Assembly: GCA_002118135.1 (NCBI GenBank)
Contig: BDIU01000082.1
Coordinates: 1 to 64,000 of the forward strand
Source of the DNA: Trebouxia sp. TZW2008
Lineage: Eukaryota; Chlorophyta; Trebouxiophyceae; Trebouxiales; Trebouxiaceae
Direction of reading: 5' to 3'
DNA: 64,000 bases
Both the position numbers and the translations under genes were made by a program. The notes below the pieces were generated by a model. The model did no database searches, was not told where the DNA came from, and worked only from the letters and a program-made list of their open reading frames with translations. Shown piece by piece: positions 10,512 through 22,877 of this stretch (position 1 is the stretch's first letter; the number at the start of each line of letters is the position of its first letter).

Positions 10512-13500
10512 GGTCAGCTCATGCATTTGCCTCTTGTGCTGTGGCTCGGTTGGCATGCTAGCATTTCAACAGACATGTAGGTACCTTGTCTGTGTCGTGA
10601 TAGCAGCTTGTCCCACCCTGTGTTCAGGTTCCAAAGGCTTGTTTGGTGTCACTGCTGTTCTCAATTCAGTCAATGCTCAAACGTTTTTGAGAGTGTCTGC
10701 ACTTGATCCTGCATCCTTACAATCCTCACGCTGTGTCAGAACACCCTGCAGCATTTCCGTTCGCGCTGCATGTCGGCACCAGGTGCCACATGAATGTTGG
10801 TCATGCTCACATTGTCATTGCCTGCAGGAGAGAAGCTGACTGAGGGCACAGCAGCAGATGTGCAGGAGCTGTTCACCACACTGCCCAACTACTGCCTGAT
10901 CCAGTTGCTAAAGACAGGCTTCCTGCATGCAGACCCTCACCCGGGCAACTTGCTGCGCACCCCTGAAGGCCAGATCTGCATCCTGGACTATGGCCTTATG
11001 ATTGAGGTCAGCTGTCATGCATGCAGCCTGCCACTCATGCGTATTTGGCCTCCAATCATATCTAGGTCTTGAAGATTGCCCTGCAGACATCTAACAACCA
11101 GCAGTGCACAGAGCTTTGATTTGTGGGTCGACTGTTTCTCACCCTTGTCTGAGTCATGGGCTTGGCTACTGCTTGTCTTATCAAGCAAGATCAAGATCAT
11201 CAGCCATGGTGTGATCAACAGACGTTTCCACCCTGAAAAAAAGTGTTTGGCCAGAAAACGGCTGGCAAATGGCACCACAAAGCTACTCTCACACGCCATG
11301 TGGTGCAGGCGACATCAGAGCAAAGCCTGGCTTTGGTGGAGTACATTGTCCACCTCTCTAAGATTGGAATAGCATTGCATGGGGTCTCAAGAAGCTAAGC
11401 TTTGTCCCTCCCGGTAAGCTGCCGCTCTTGATTTCAGACGCATTATACCTTGCAATCTTTCCAACACTGTCACTTCTACACAAGATGAACAGTGCAGCTC
11501 ATCAGATTGCAGCTGTTCCAAGCGCTCAGCAGGCTTGATGCCTGTCTTGATGCACTCCAAGTCACTACTGTCACCTAATGCACCTTTTGCTAATCAAAAA
11601 TCTGACCTGACTGAAGCCTTAATGCACAAGCATGTGATTTGCTCTACTTTTGCTTTCATCAGGCTGCGCCAAGATGTTCTTGACTGTCGTTTCCGCTTCT
11701 GTGCTGGCACATGGCTGTAAACATCAAGTCACACGCATGCTTCATCCAGAAAGTATGCCACGCTGTGCTGATGCACCAGAGTTGGTAGAGCTAGGCTTGA
11801 TCGAGCTTCTTGGCAACATCTTGTCCCAGCTATCCCAAGGAGTAGGAGCTGAGGGCATCAACATAGATGCAGTCAGTGGCATGTTGGTGCCTCGTACACA
11901 GCACTTGCTGGTGCTGGATGTTTGCATTGATCATATCTGTGCAATTGACTGCTGCTCTGCGCGCCGTCCGCGTGTATGTCAGCGCATTTCTTCAAGATGC
12001 TGAATGACTGAAATGCATAATAAATCTTATTCAACAGAGTGCAGACATGCTGCAGCTCAGGATGTCTGTGTCAGGAGCAAGATCCGCACCATTTTCAGAG
12101 CAAGCTGTTTGCGCAGATGGTGTTGCTCTGGAGCAGCTGGCCAAGGACTAGCCAAGTGACATTTCTTCATACTTTGCGCTCGTTTTGAGAGCCTTCAGAT
12201 TGATTGATGGCACAGCTGTGGGTGGGTCCTGACTATGCCATAGTCAAGGAGACCTTCCCCTGTAGACCTGTCACGCCGCCTGTTGACTGACAACCGGTCG
12301 CGTGCTCGCGCATCGTTGAAGCAGCTGCTGTATGGGGTGAGCAGTCTTTGCTCGTTCACCAATGTCGTCAGCATGTACCATATGCTTAGAGAGACTATTC
12401 AGGGCACACATTAATGACTCTGTACCCTGTAGCAAAGTAGCAACAATGATATTTCCGCTGTGATCTTGCCTACATCAGCACATGCAGCTCTTGATTGTCA
12501 AGAATGCATTACAGTCAGCATTTGTCAGAATTCGTGACAGTGTTGCATTGAAATACATTTCATGCAGCAACTTGCCAAACAATTTTTGCTGTAGTGCCAC
12601 AAACTCATTGCAATTATTTCAGCCCTGAGACCCATCGTAAGCAATAACCCCCATTGCGACGCCTCGCCATGCAAGTACTGCACAAGATGATATTGTTTGG
12701 CCAACTTGCGATGCTAGGAAGTGTATGATTCAGCGCACATGTCTCATTTTGGTAAAATGCGTGCAACACTAAGCTGTGCCAGTGGATTTAACTGCTCAGA
12801 GGCTATTTGCGCATGCCATTCGTAATCATTCAAATGACTGTATGGCAGTCGCTCGCAGTTATGCCTTTTGATGAGTGCTGCTTGCAAGACTGCTTCTCGA
12901 AGCTGGAAAATCATTATACTTTTAGACCATTTGCGGTGAGTCTGTGACATTTTGGTATGTAGTGCGAGGACATAGTCGCATACTGCATACTACAATGAGT
13001 TTGGCAGATTTGGCTCAGATGGCACTTAGCACACTGTTGACTGATTTCATGGCCCTGCGCATCCAGCATCATCTACTCCAATAGCGCCTGGTACACTGTT
13101 GACTGACTTTAGTACACGTGAGCATCCAGCTGAGGCTTGCACCTGGGTTTCCTGCAGGAGGAGGCCCACCTGGACATCAGTGGATTGCAGATGCTGGGTC
13201 AGGCTCTAGCAACTTCACAGCAAGCAGCAGCAGATCTGCAGAGCCTGGCAATGCTAATCTAACAACCCCAAGCAGGTCTTGGTATTCAGTGAACATCACA
13301 GCTACCTGCAGGTATTTGATACACTTATGCACTATTGCAAATCGCCATCCTGTTTCACCGTCTCTTTTTGCTGCTGATATATCTGATCACAGCGTCACAT
13401 TGCATGCTGCAGCAGATGCAGCTTGAAAATTTCTGTGACAGTTCTGCGCTGTTGCAGAATGCATTGAAACTTACATGTCCTCTCTTTTTGCAATGCAACG

Positions 13501-14229
13501 CAAAATGTACTCAGGCTCATATGTCCTCTTTTTGTGCTGTTGAAGTACCAGGTTAACCTGATCACTGTCATGTTTCATGCTGCTAAAGAGGTGGGTTCAG
13601 TGCGCAAAGTCAGTTCGCATGCTTACAGTCGTGGCAGTTGAGCACTTTCACGCTTGCTTGAGCGCATCATGAAGCAATGCCTCTCAGAAATGCGACAGCG
13701 ACTCTGATGTTGTGTTCAAGAGCTTTTGGTGGATGAAGTGATGGCTGGGGCTGATGCATTGGGGCAAGAGGCGGTCAGTGGGGTCTGTAGGACGGTGCTG
13801 GGCACCCGACCTGCCTTGGCAACCTTCGGCACCCTGCAATGCTGTTGTAGTGTGTCTAGGATTGATTAGTATGCCTGCTACATGCTGGAAAACATAGTAC
13901 AAGACAATTCTGTGCTCATAGGCTACAGCCTGCAATTGAGCCAAATGCTGTGGACCAGGAAGCCCGGCTGACTGTGCAAGGCATTTGGGACATTGCGCAG
14001 CTAGGCTTTCTCCAACAGAGTGATGAGAAGCAGTGGCAGCAGCTGTGGGACAAGCTGATGCCCCCACTGCCTGAGCTTCTGCCAGGCTTGGACCTTACAG
14101 GTATTCCATTGCATGATTGCGCTGGCGTCATAGTTTCTCGATGAGCAGCAAAGCATGGCAGCTTCAGTCACCTGAATACTCAACATTTTAGGCGCTTATT
14201 GCAGCAGCATATACCAATGCTGATCTGCT

Positions 14230-14960
14230 TGAAAGGGGCACGAATTCTGGGAGCTGTCCAAGCATCTAGCGTCCAGAAGAACTAGTTCTGTATTGAGAAG
14301 GAGGCTCCTGATCTCGGTTTTATCCTCTGCAGTGAACCAGTTGATTAATTCGCACTCAAGACTCCCTGGAGTGATGCTTTGATCTGATCAGGATTCATTG
14401 TAGTTACAGAAGTATTCGCTTATTGAAGTCAAGAAGATGATGGAAAATATCCCACAGATGACTATGCCTACAATTGCAACGGCATCCATCTCGTTCCGAT
14501 CTTCATGTCTGCACGGCCACTTCCATTGTGAGATCACCCAGCTCTTTGTCATCAAATGGTCTCCGCTGGTCAGCTATTTCCTTCAACTGCCTCATCGCTA
14601 GTTGCAGGTGCTTTTTCAAATCTTCGTCAGCATTAGCCATGCTGCTATAGTAGAGCCACAGAAAAAATAGAAGGAATCTAGTAGAATACAGACTTTTGCG
14701 TGACTGCCTACCACCAGACCAAAATAGTGTCATTCTGGAAACATCTAGCAAAATCGTGACAAATTCAAGCAGGTTTCTTGCCCATCTTCTGTAGAAACTG
14801 CATGCAACTACTGTACTACGGTAGGTTCAGCGCCAAGGCACTAAAGCATCAGCGCCAGATCACTGCGCGGACTGCGTGATGACTCTGCACGCACTGCGTA
14901 CAGGACTCTGCGTCACTGCGTCCAGAGAGAGGAAGATCACTGGTTTTCGTTGGGTTCTGT
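14230..14960 (-). mobile_element. Degenerate small-ORF element, copy 1
   Basis: Minus strand: a leader (about 14960-14650) is followed by an intact 45-codon frame (14638-14501, starts MANADEDLKKHLQL, charged and helical). A second frame from ATG 14398 begins MNPDQIKASLQGVL and then breaks by frameshift. The leader and the second frame both match copy 2 at 15477-16150, so this is a duplicated unit, not a host gene with exons. I do not recognise the protein. It could be part of an endogenised DNA element. Function is unknown. Confidence 0.5.
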
Positions 14961-15476
14961 TGGGTAAGGGTGGAGTGCAGACCCCCAGCGTGCAAGCGCG
15001 CCCAAAGCAGGGGGGTTGCGTGTGTGTGTGTCGGACCCAATTAAGGAAACCTAGCTCCTAGCCCTCCTATCCTCCTATTTTCAGCAAGTGCCTGCACACC
15101 TGGGTTATTGACAAAACTCAAGACTTTCTCAAAGAAATTCAAGAAAGGAGGAAAGCATGGAAAGGAAGCGTTGCACATATTGTTACTACTATTGTTTACT
15201 GAGTTCTCTCTAGGAAGATAGTATAGGACAATGATCGAGTCCAGCCTTAAGTACTGGGCTGCATGGTTTCTTTGAAAAATAAGAAATAAGGGCAGGTCAT
15301 TGTAAGGAAGCATCACTGCTGTCAAGGGCAAACACAGATGGCTGTCTGTTTTCAAATTGTAAAAACAGAGGGTATTACTAAGCAGGGTCATGACTAAGTC
15401 TTACACACACTGAAACCCACATGCTTGATGACAAATGGTGACAAAATCCTGTAATCCACTGAGGACTATCCTATGG

Positions 15477-16150
15477 TCAATGGTCAGTGTTGGGCTCGTC
15501 TGCAAACCAAAATCCTGCACTTCTGGCGGCCAACACGTAATGTCTGAGGATCTTGTTGAGGTAGCTGTGAGCCGCTTCTGCCTCCTCTAGCGTGATCTTG
15601 TGGTCGGTGCGTGTTGCTATTTCCTCTAGCTCTTTCGTGATGATGTTCAGCTCTGTGTTGAGGAATTGATAGATTGGGACGAACTCTGGGAACAGTCCGT
15701 GCAATTGGCGTGATCACCAGACAGCGAATTCTGTGACCTCGAGGAGGTTTCTGATCTACCTCATATCTTCCGGAGTGAACGTGCCTATGAGCAACGCTGT
15801 CAAGATTCCGTTGAGTGATGCCTTCATGTCATCGGGCGTCATGTTCGCACATTGCCATCTACAGTCAATTACAGAAAAAACAGACAGAATCTGGTAGAGT
15901 TCAGGATTTCACGTGACTGCATGCAGAAAAACTCAAGGTTATGTCATCCTCGAAACGACTAACAGAATCATGACAAATTCAGGCTGACTCCTGGCTCAAT
16001 CACTGTAGGGACTGCGTGCAGCCTCTGTAGATTCAGCGCCACGGGACTGTAGCGTCAATGCCAGATCTCTGCACGGACTGCGCACTGACACTGCACGCTC
16101 TGCGTGTAGAGCTCTGAGTGACTGTATTCAGAGCTGGTTGAGTCTGAGTT
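15477..16150 (-). mobile_element. Degenerate small-ORF element, copy 2
   Basis: Minus strand: a leader (about 16150-15860) resembling that of copy 1 (shared motifs around CACTGCG/GCACGGACTGCG and GTGACTGCATGCAG), then a frame from ATG 15842 starting MTPDDMKASLNGIL. It is interrupted by TAG at 15758-15756 and TGA at 15716-15714, and then open again to 15477 (LFPEFVPIYQFLNTEL ... KITLEEAEAAHSYLNK). Unlike copy 1 it lacks the small MANADEDL frame between leader and main frame. The in-frame stops without loss of the downstream frame suggest recent inactivation. Confidence 0.5.
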
Positions 16151-16603
16151 TGCCTTAGTTTTGTTGCAATTGCGGGTGGGGGTGACCCACCCATGTAAGC
16201 AGGGGGGGTCCTCAGAGGGGGGGGCCTACCCACCCAAGGCTCCCAAAGATAACTTAGTAATAAGCAGTACAGGTTGCATAGTTGCACTTGTTGCATTAAA
16301 ACAGCCAACTGGCTGCTGACCCCTGGTTTTCTATCTTATCTCTCTCTTTCTCTAGAAAAGTTGTAACAATGTAACAATGAAACAAACAGCGTTACGGAGT
16401 ACTGCTTAAAGTACTAGCATAGAAGAAGACTGAAGGATGAGGGTTGCTCTCTCTGTTTTAGGGTCAGGCCAGCTCAGCAGCCACATGGCAAAACCCTGAC
16501 CTGATTTTCGTTATTAAAAACAGCCCTTTTAATAATCCAGGAATCTATACAGCAAATTACTAAGCACAGAACCCTAAACCCTGACATAACACTGGATATG
16601 CTT

Positions 16604-16640
16604 GGAAATACCCTATGGTCAGTGGTCAGTGTTGGAAATA
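16604..16640 (-). repeat. Third remnant of the small-ORF element tail
   Basis: CCCTATGGTCAGTGGTCAGT followed by GTTGG repeats the sequence around the stop codon of copy 2 (about 15470-15493). Only the 3' tail is present. Confidence 0.55.
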
Positions 16641-16646
16641 TATATC

Positions 16647-16672
16647 TGTGCACTATATATATATAGTGCACA
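16647..16672. repeat. Perfect 26-bp palindrome
   Basis: TGTGCACTATATA followed by its exact reverse complement. It lies immediately beside the third remnant of the small-ORF element. It could extrude as a cruciform or mark an element terminus. Confidence 0.9.
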
Positions 16673-17182
16673 AAGCCTTGCTTTCAAAGTTTGTGTCCAA
16701 CTTTCACCTTCCTCTGCAGTGGCCAGTCAGGTAGCGCATATGGCCCCTGCAAGGGCGCAAGCGATTAGTCACAACTGGCAATCGCCCCTTGTATCCTTGG
16801 GGCATCAAGTTCATCTCGCGGAGCGACATCAGCGTGCGGAGCGACGTGTGCCGGGTATGGGCGTCGTTTTTGAGCTGGCACGCGCTTGTTGTATGCTTGA
16901 GTGACGATGCAGGCCTACATGGACCAGGATGCATTTTCGAGGTGACGTTCACAGCCCTTACCGGCACAAGAGCTTCACGAGCTTGAAAGCGCCAAATGGT
17001 ACGCACGAGCTGGTCCTCGTTCCGCAAACGACCTTTTGCATGTTTGACTGCTGGCTGGCCCTGAGGCACGGTAGATCTCTCTTGTTTGTACTTTGAGCTC
17101 TCGCAAATCTATGCCCAGGCGCAGTCAAACCTCAGCATAAGTTGTCAAGTATGCAGTCATGGCAAACGCTTGATGTGCGCAG

Positions 17183-20100
17183 GCACCTAAGCCGACCAGG
17201 CAGTCAGCAGACGACTCTGAGGACGACTCAGTGTCTGAATCAGGCTCTGATGCTGACTCTGGTGACAAAAGTGCTCAGCCCGAGAGCGCAGCTCCTGTCA
17301 CATCCAAGGCACAGACGCAGCAGCAGCCTCCAGCACTTACATCTCCAGCCGTAGCAATTTCTCAGAGTCTGCAGCAAGCAGCTGATGCAACCAAAGCAGC
17401 AGCACTAGCCACTGATGCAGCACTTGCAGCCTCAGCCACATCCAGCTCACAGCCAAATGCAGCAGGTGCAGCTGTCTTTGGCAATACTGCAAGTCAAGAA
17501 GCAGCTGATAGGCAGGCAGAGCCTGCTCGTTCTTTTGCCATAAGCCCCACTTTGGCTGATGATTCATACGCATCTCCAGCTGTGCTTAGCGCACGACCGT
17601 ATGATGATGCAGATGCTGATCTGGCTAAAGATTTTGAGCCACTGGAGTACAGAGCGAAGACTGCTGAACGCTCAAATGAGCCAGAGTTGGTTCCTGACAT
17701 CAATTTGTTGGCAGCACCTGCAGCTGCACTCTCAGAGGAGCCTGCTGCGGCAACTGAGACAGCAGTTGAAGTAGCAGCGTCTAAGCCAAGCAAAGGTAAT
17801 CCCTGTCATCGTGGGTAGCAGACCATGCCGAAACAGCTGTTGAGGTTGTTGCAATCCCCTCAGCAAGGGACACCTAATCTGCATTACCTTGTGCTTGGGC
17901 AGAAGCAGGCGAGCAGCTTTGCTGATGACGTCACCAGCATTGTACACTGAAGACTGTGTGACAAATCAACTGACTGCAGTGCAATATATGCTTGCTTGCC
18001 AAAATCTTATTGACATGCATGGTCTGATCAACATAACTGCCCACAAGGTACGCCAGCCCACATTGAACTCATGTTGAATGGCTTATGAGTGTCAAGGCAG
18101 ACACGTTACTCCGCGAGTATGTAGCACAAGACAGCACGAAAAGTACTCAGCCAGGTTGAGACCACCTGAAAGTGTCTGCTTTGGTACTGGAGCCACCTTG
18201 GTGAGCCTCTGAGGGTCAACACAGGTGGCCGCAGTACCAATGCAGACATTGTTGACCCTCAGCGGCTCACCACATTGTCCACAAACAGCCCACTGTTTTG
18301 CTGATGCAGACATCTTGCCAACTCTTGTGCTGATTTTGACAAGCAATGATCTCTCAAGCCAATGCTGATGAGACACTCTTCTGTGATGAAATTCAGCAAT
18401 CTCTTGAATTAAGGGCACTTGATATAACAACATGCTCGATGTCGGGACAATGCAACTGGGAACCAAGCACTGCATTCTGACTACAGTGGTCCTTCCGAGT
18501 CAGGACAATCTGGGGCATTTTCCTTTGGTAAACAATGCAGTCATTATACCGAGAAATACTAGAGCACACAGGGAGGGAGGGAGGGAGGCCCTGCAATTTC
18601 TGGACTCAGCCTGTTACCAGGTCAGCTCTGCTCAGCGTCGCGCAGCTAGCAACAATTTTTCTGCTGGTGTAGGCAAGGGAGCAGCAAGCTCACTGCGCAA
18701 GGGCATGACTAAGCTCCCAGGCAAGGATGACATCCTGGCTCAGCTGGAAGCACAGCGTGCAAAGCAGGCTGAGCAGCTGAAGGTGGAGGCACGTGCCAGG
18801 CAGGAACTGGAAGACATGCTCATCAGGATTGAGCGCCACTTCAAGGTCAGAATTGTCACTCATCTATATATCATTATCCTATCTGCATATGCATGTGATC
18901 GATATGTGTTGGAGTGATGGTTCACAAACACATATCAAAAGTGTAATGTTTGAGAGGCAGATGTGACAGGCAGGAGCTGGAAGGCATGCTGATGCAGAAT
19001 GAGCGCCATTTCAAGGTCAGAATTGTCACCTGCCCATACATGTTTACCCATATATGCAAATGGTCCATTTGTGTTGAAGTGTTGCCTTATGTCACAAGTG
19101 TCAAATGTGAGAGGCAGATAAGACAGGCAGGAGCTGGAAGACATGTTAATGCCGGTTGAGCTCTGCTTCAAGGTCAGACAGAAATAAATGACTGGGGTTG
19201 CAATTGGCTCGTGCTTGTGATCTGCATTGGACAGGCCTGCCTCTCAGGTCAATTGATCAGGCAGCAAGTCACTTTCTGCTTGCATATGTTGCAGCGTACG
19301 CTGCATTCAGATTTTTCACATCAGACTCTGACCTTTTACTGCTGTGCAAATTGACTCAAACCCCTGAACCACCATGATTGCGCCAATGCCCTAACAGAAT
19401 TTTTCGGTTCACAAATACCCCAGGGCTCTTGGAAACACTGTGCACTCAGGTCCAGTGTGTGATACCACTAGGGTCTACTTTCCATCCCTACATTTGTGTC
19501 CAACCCTACCCCTCACGTTCACATTCTGCAGGCAGAGCAGGCAGCTCGACAAAAGGCAGAGCAGCAGCTGGCGCAAGCCCTTGAGTTGGAGGCAACCCTA
19601 AAGAGCCAGCTGGAGACTGAGGTGAAGAAGAGGAGCAAGGAGCAGAAGCAGCTGGCAGCGCAGAGGGAAGAAGTAAAGAGCGAGAGGGCGGCGTTGGACC
19701 AGATGCGGGCTGAATTTGAGACTGAGCTGCAGCAGGCTAGAGGGGAGATGCAGCGCGCACAAGATGCTCTGCAGGGTATGCTTTGCTAGTGCTTCTGGAC
19801 AGGACATGACACATACAAACACAAAGTGTATACAAGATGCAGCGCCACAGATGGCCCAAACGCAATCAACAGATGCATCATGGTTGTTTGTGGGCATCTC
19901 CTTGCAGCATGCACAAGATGCTCCGCCGAGTGTGCTTTGCTAGCACAGTAAGCTCTCTTTATAACGACTGCAGTGGTTACCAAGAAAAATGTCCTTACAT
20001 TGAATTGTCCTTAGTCTGAAGTAACACTGTAGTGAACATGCAGTGCTTGGTTCCCAGCTGCATTGTCCTCACATCAAGAATGTCCTTACATCAAGTGTCC

Positions 20101-22877
20101 TTATAAAGAGAGATTACTGTACTTATGCTTCGCTGCTGCTTTGCCCTACTGGATGTCAAGCAGTTGTATTTCTTCACAGGACTGCAATCTTGGCAGAGCA
20201 ACTGCTCCTTTGCAGTGACCTCGCAATGAGGTGCGTGTGTTGTGGTGTGACAATTTCATGTCAGCAACACAGACTTGCAGCCTTAGACGGTCATTTTTGA
20301 GCTGTGAGCTTCCTTTGCATTGGGAGACTGATTGTATGACTCTTGTCTTTTACAAAAGGGCAATCATGGTGCATGCAGTCAGTCTTGGTAGTCTGTCAAT
20401 GCATGCAGATGGGCGTCATCCCATAAAGCTTGACATTTGCGTCTCAGGAGCTGAGGACCAGGTGAGTGTGAGTCAGAAGGCCGAGCATAGCAGGTTGGAC
20501 AGGGACTAACAAGCTTGAGCTGAATGTCATTTCTTCTCCTTCCCCTTCTGCTTATTCCAAGTTCGATCCCACTTGTGTCTCAGGAGCTGAGGACCAGGTG
20601 AGTGTGAGTCAGCAAGCCGAGCGCAGCAAGATGGAGCGGGACTACCAGGTGCAGATGACCAGCCTGAGTGATGAGCTGAATAGAGTGAGGCAAGAGTTGA
20701 CAAGCCGCACTGAAGTCATGGGCCAAGAGATGGAACGTTGGCGCCAGACTGCTGAAGCCACTTCTAGGTGATCTTATAATAGAGAAACATAGAGAAGACG
20801 TGTGAACAGTCTGTTGAGCAGCAAGGCAAAAAGTACGTGGATGTCAACCCACCAAGATCAAGGCATACTGGAGCCAGAAGGGGCAAATGTGCTGTCTAGC
20901 TTACATGCTGCATGTCATTGAGGGAGCAGTCAAAGGACTCTACCTTGTCCAGAGGTCAAGGCGGTGGGGTGCGCGCCTGCAGGTCACTGTCATACAAAGA
21001 CTATGCCTCTGGGTTCTGCAATCTGCTGAAACCACTTACAGATGATGCACAATCAGCGCAACTCCAAGCACCATCTGATATCCACTGTGGCCGAAGAAAG
21101 CTTGCTACAAATGTGATGGAAGTCAGCAGTGACCTCACCCAGCACAAATGCTGAGTAGCTGAAGCAACAAGTTGATCTAACCAGACTGGCTCATCCTGGG
21201 CATGATGGGCAGCATCACAACCACAGCAGCCCAAATGTTGTCTTGGCAGAAAGTGTCCAAAGGGCATCTTGCAACATCAACAGCTTTGCTGAGTCAGGCC
21301 CTTTGTGCTTGTCAAAGGCTCATTTATGGCACACAGCTTGCTTGTCTTGCCGAAGTTGTTGTACAGAAGTTCAACCTAGAGGCTTGCAAGGAACTGTGTC
21401 TTCACCAGTATGCGCACTCAGGTCTGGAAGGCTCCTTGCTGCACGATGCAATCCTGACAATGCGTTGTTGGGTCATTTGCGTAAAGGGCCTCTGCAAGAG
21501 CCCTGGCGGCAGATCAGGAAGTCCTGTGATCATGTGCCTGCCTCATGTTACAGGGCTGTGACAGCGGCTAAGAATGAGGCAAGGGAGCGCAGGAGCGCAT
21601 TGCAAACATTGTCATTGTGTGCCTACCTCATGCTACAGGGCTGTGACAGAGGGTGATAGTGATGTGGTCATGAACCTGCTCCCTGTTACGAGGCTGTGGC
21701 AGAGGCCGAGAGTGATGTGATCCAAAGGGCCTTCAGATTGGCCCTCAAAGACAAGTGCACAATTTGTTTGATCATTTACCTGCCTTCTGTCGCAGGGCTG
21801 TGACAGAGGCCAAGAATGAGGTGATGGAGCGCAAGAGGGATTTGGACACCACCAAAGAGAAGATGGACAAGCTGGTGGAGAAGCTGTACCTTGGCAGGTC
21901 TGTTGTCCCACATGCATCTGGTAACAATAATGTTTTTGGTATGACAATTGCACTGTTCACCAGGAAACATGTCCTGACAGCAAATAATGTACTCGCAAAA
22001 CCACTGCAAATGGAGTCAGCAATTGGTCCTCAGTGCCCCCTTAGCTCAATAAAGAGAATGTCTGTATTTTGAGTGTTCTTGGTATGAAATAATCACTGCA
22101 GTATTGCATGAGCATGCGATGTTGCCTGATCTGCATCAGTAAGCATGCTTGCATGCGCAATCAGCCTTGTTGGCTGGCTCAAGCATGTCTGTTCTTTGCC
22201 ATTGTATGTGGACAGTACGCAGGTGTTCGTGCAGGTTTCCCTGAGCTCCACGCTGCATTGCCATCGCCAAAATATCTAAGCAAGCTTGCATGAGCTGCAA
22301 CGCGTGTGGATCAAGCACCAGACAAGGCCAAAATCCAAATGCATAGAACTTGTTTGGGCCTATCTGTAATGCAAGCGTCTGATTGTAACAGTAAGCTTGA
22401 TGATGAACTGCAGAGAAAAAGGTGTTGAGCTGACTGGCGTCATAGAGCATCAGCTGCATTAGCACAGGCACCATGCCAAGCTAGACTTGCTGCTGAATAG
22501 TCAGTACAGCAAGGGCATTCCCAGCATCAAGTGAAGATTGGGGATTGCCTCTTCCATGCATGTGAACAAACCACAAGAGCATATGTCAGAAACTGAATCG
22601 CAGGGAAAAAGGTGTGGAGCTGACTGGCGCCATAGAGCATCAGCTGCATCAGCATCATGCCATGTGGAAGAGGGATCAAGGGCACTTGCATGGCCAGGGC
22701 TTCCTCAAGGGCCCCTCAGGACCCCCAGGCCACCCCCATGCGGTCCCAGGGCACCCCCACGCAACCCCAGGGCACCCCCACTACATGCAGCCTGCTGCGC
22801 GGGGTCCACTCATGCTTGAGAACAGCCCACAAGGTGGTCACTCTCGCTGTGTATTTGCGTCCAGTCATGACGGCTAG
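17183..22877 (+). CDS. Coiled-coil protein (partial gene model)
   Basis: Exons: 17183-17796 (acidic Ser/Asp start, then Ala/Ser/Pro-rich low complexity); 18621-18845 (KDDILAQLEAQRAKQAEQL, coiled coil); 19532-19775 (AEQAARQKAEQQLAQALELE, then a long Lys/Glu/Gln heptad run); 20584-20767 (SLSDELNRVRQELTSRTEV); 21796-21897 (AVTEAKNEVMERKRDLD ... KLVEKLYLGR); 22604-about 22800 (EKGVELTGAIEHQLHQHH, then a Pro/Gly/His tandem run PGHPHAVPGHPHATPGHPH). Exon phases agree for the last two. The start codon was not found; upstream ATGs near 17111-17173 are not in frame. A cytoskeletal or scaffold role is plausible but only inferred from the coiled coils. Five exons have tandem relic copies. Confidence 0.6.
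18404..18575 (+). mobile_element. MITE copy 2
   Basis: GGGACAATGCAACTGGGAAC-type core and flanking GGACAAT/GTCCTT blocks match the element at 45558-45730 in the same orientation. Terminal repeats are degraded. It lies in an intron of the coiled-coil gene. Confidence 0.6.
18799..19176 (+). repeat. Three tandem copies of an exon tail
   Basis: The tail of the working exon (RQELEDMLIRIERHFK then donor, ending 18845) recurs at 18967-19020 (RQELEGMLMQNERHFK plus donor) and 19123-19176 (RQELEDM, then diverged). The relics lie downstream of the working exon and carry exon tail plus donor. Confidence 0.85.
19945..20120 (-). mobile_element. MITE copy 3 (best terminal inverted repeats)
   Basis: ACAGTAAGCTCTCTTTATAA at the left end is the reverse complement of TTATAAAGAGAGATTACTGT at the right end with one mismatch, enclosing 136 bp and giving a 176-bp element. 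There is no coding capacity. The interior matches the copies at 18404, 25778, 37448 and 45558. It lies in an intron of the coiled-coil gene. Confidence 0.85.
20448..20767 (+). repeat. Tandem copies of a coiled-coil exon
   Basis: GTCTCAGGAGCTGAGGACCA and the following 40 bases occur at 20448 and again at 20577, an offset of 129 bp. The second copy is the working exon (20584-20767). The first keeps acceptor and head and then stops (TAA at 20508). Confidence 0.85.
21553..21897 (+). repeat. Four tandem copies of a short exon head
   Basis: The block CAGGGCTGTGACAGAGGCYA (Y = C/T) recurs at about 21553 (RAVTAAKNEARER), 21637, 21690 and 21794. Only the last copy leads into the full exon (21796-21897). 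The earlier ones diverge or stop after 10-20 codons. Confidence 0.75.
22405..22690 (+). repeat. Tandem copies of a coiled-coil exon
   Basis: GAAAAAGGTGTKGAGCTGAC (K = G/T) and the following CATAGAGCATCAGCTGCAT occur at 22411 and 22604 (offset 193 bp). The upstream copy has TAG where the downstream working copy has CAG. Confidence 0.85.

Larger units (their letters stand above)
8880..14144 (+). pseudogene. ABC1/aarF-domain (ADCK-like) kinase, broken
   Basis: ABC1-family atypical kinases act in plastids and mitochondria on quinone and lipid metabolism. Conserved blocks appear in the right order: QLGPTYVRAAQALST, then LQDRVPPFP (about 8884-9056); QPIASASVGQGYRG and EVAVKV (9537-9670); VALDLFLVRR; SWVGLIDEWAGR (10318-10511); the diagnostic HADPHPGNLLRTPEGQ with ILDYGLM (10829-11006); ALVEYIVHLS (11309-11413); LIELLGNILSQLSQG (11750-11871); ISSYFALVLRAF and DPDYAIVKETFP-like and SRRLLTD-like pieces (12110-12340); a C-terminal exon ending 14144. 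Lesions seen: +/-1 frameshifts near 8955, 9677, 11360, 12225 and 12260, and an in-frame TAG at 12149-12151 where the family has an aromatic residue. Two exons also have tandem relic copies. Neighbouring genes read without frameshifts, so sequencing error is a weaker explanation than gene decay. Confidence 0.82.

Noticed and set aside
8880..14144. ABC1-kinase frameshifts as mere assembly error
   Set aside because: Lesions are not in homopolymers, include an in-frame TAG, and seven neighbouring gene models join without any indel. Read evidence could still overturn this.
16572..16587. Interstitial telomere repeat (CCCTAAACCCT)
   Set aside because: Under two full units of the plant/algal heptamer; too short to distinguish from chance.
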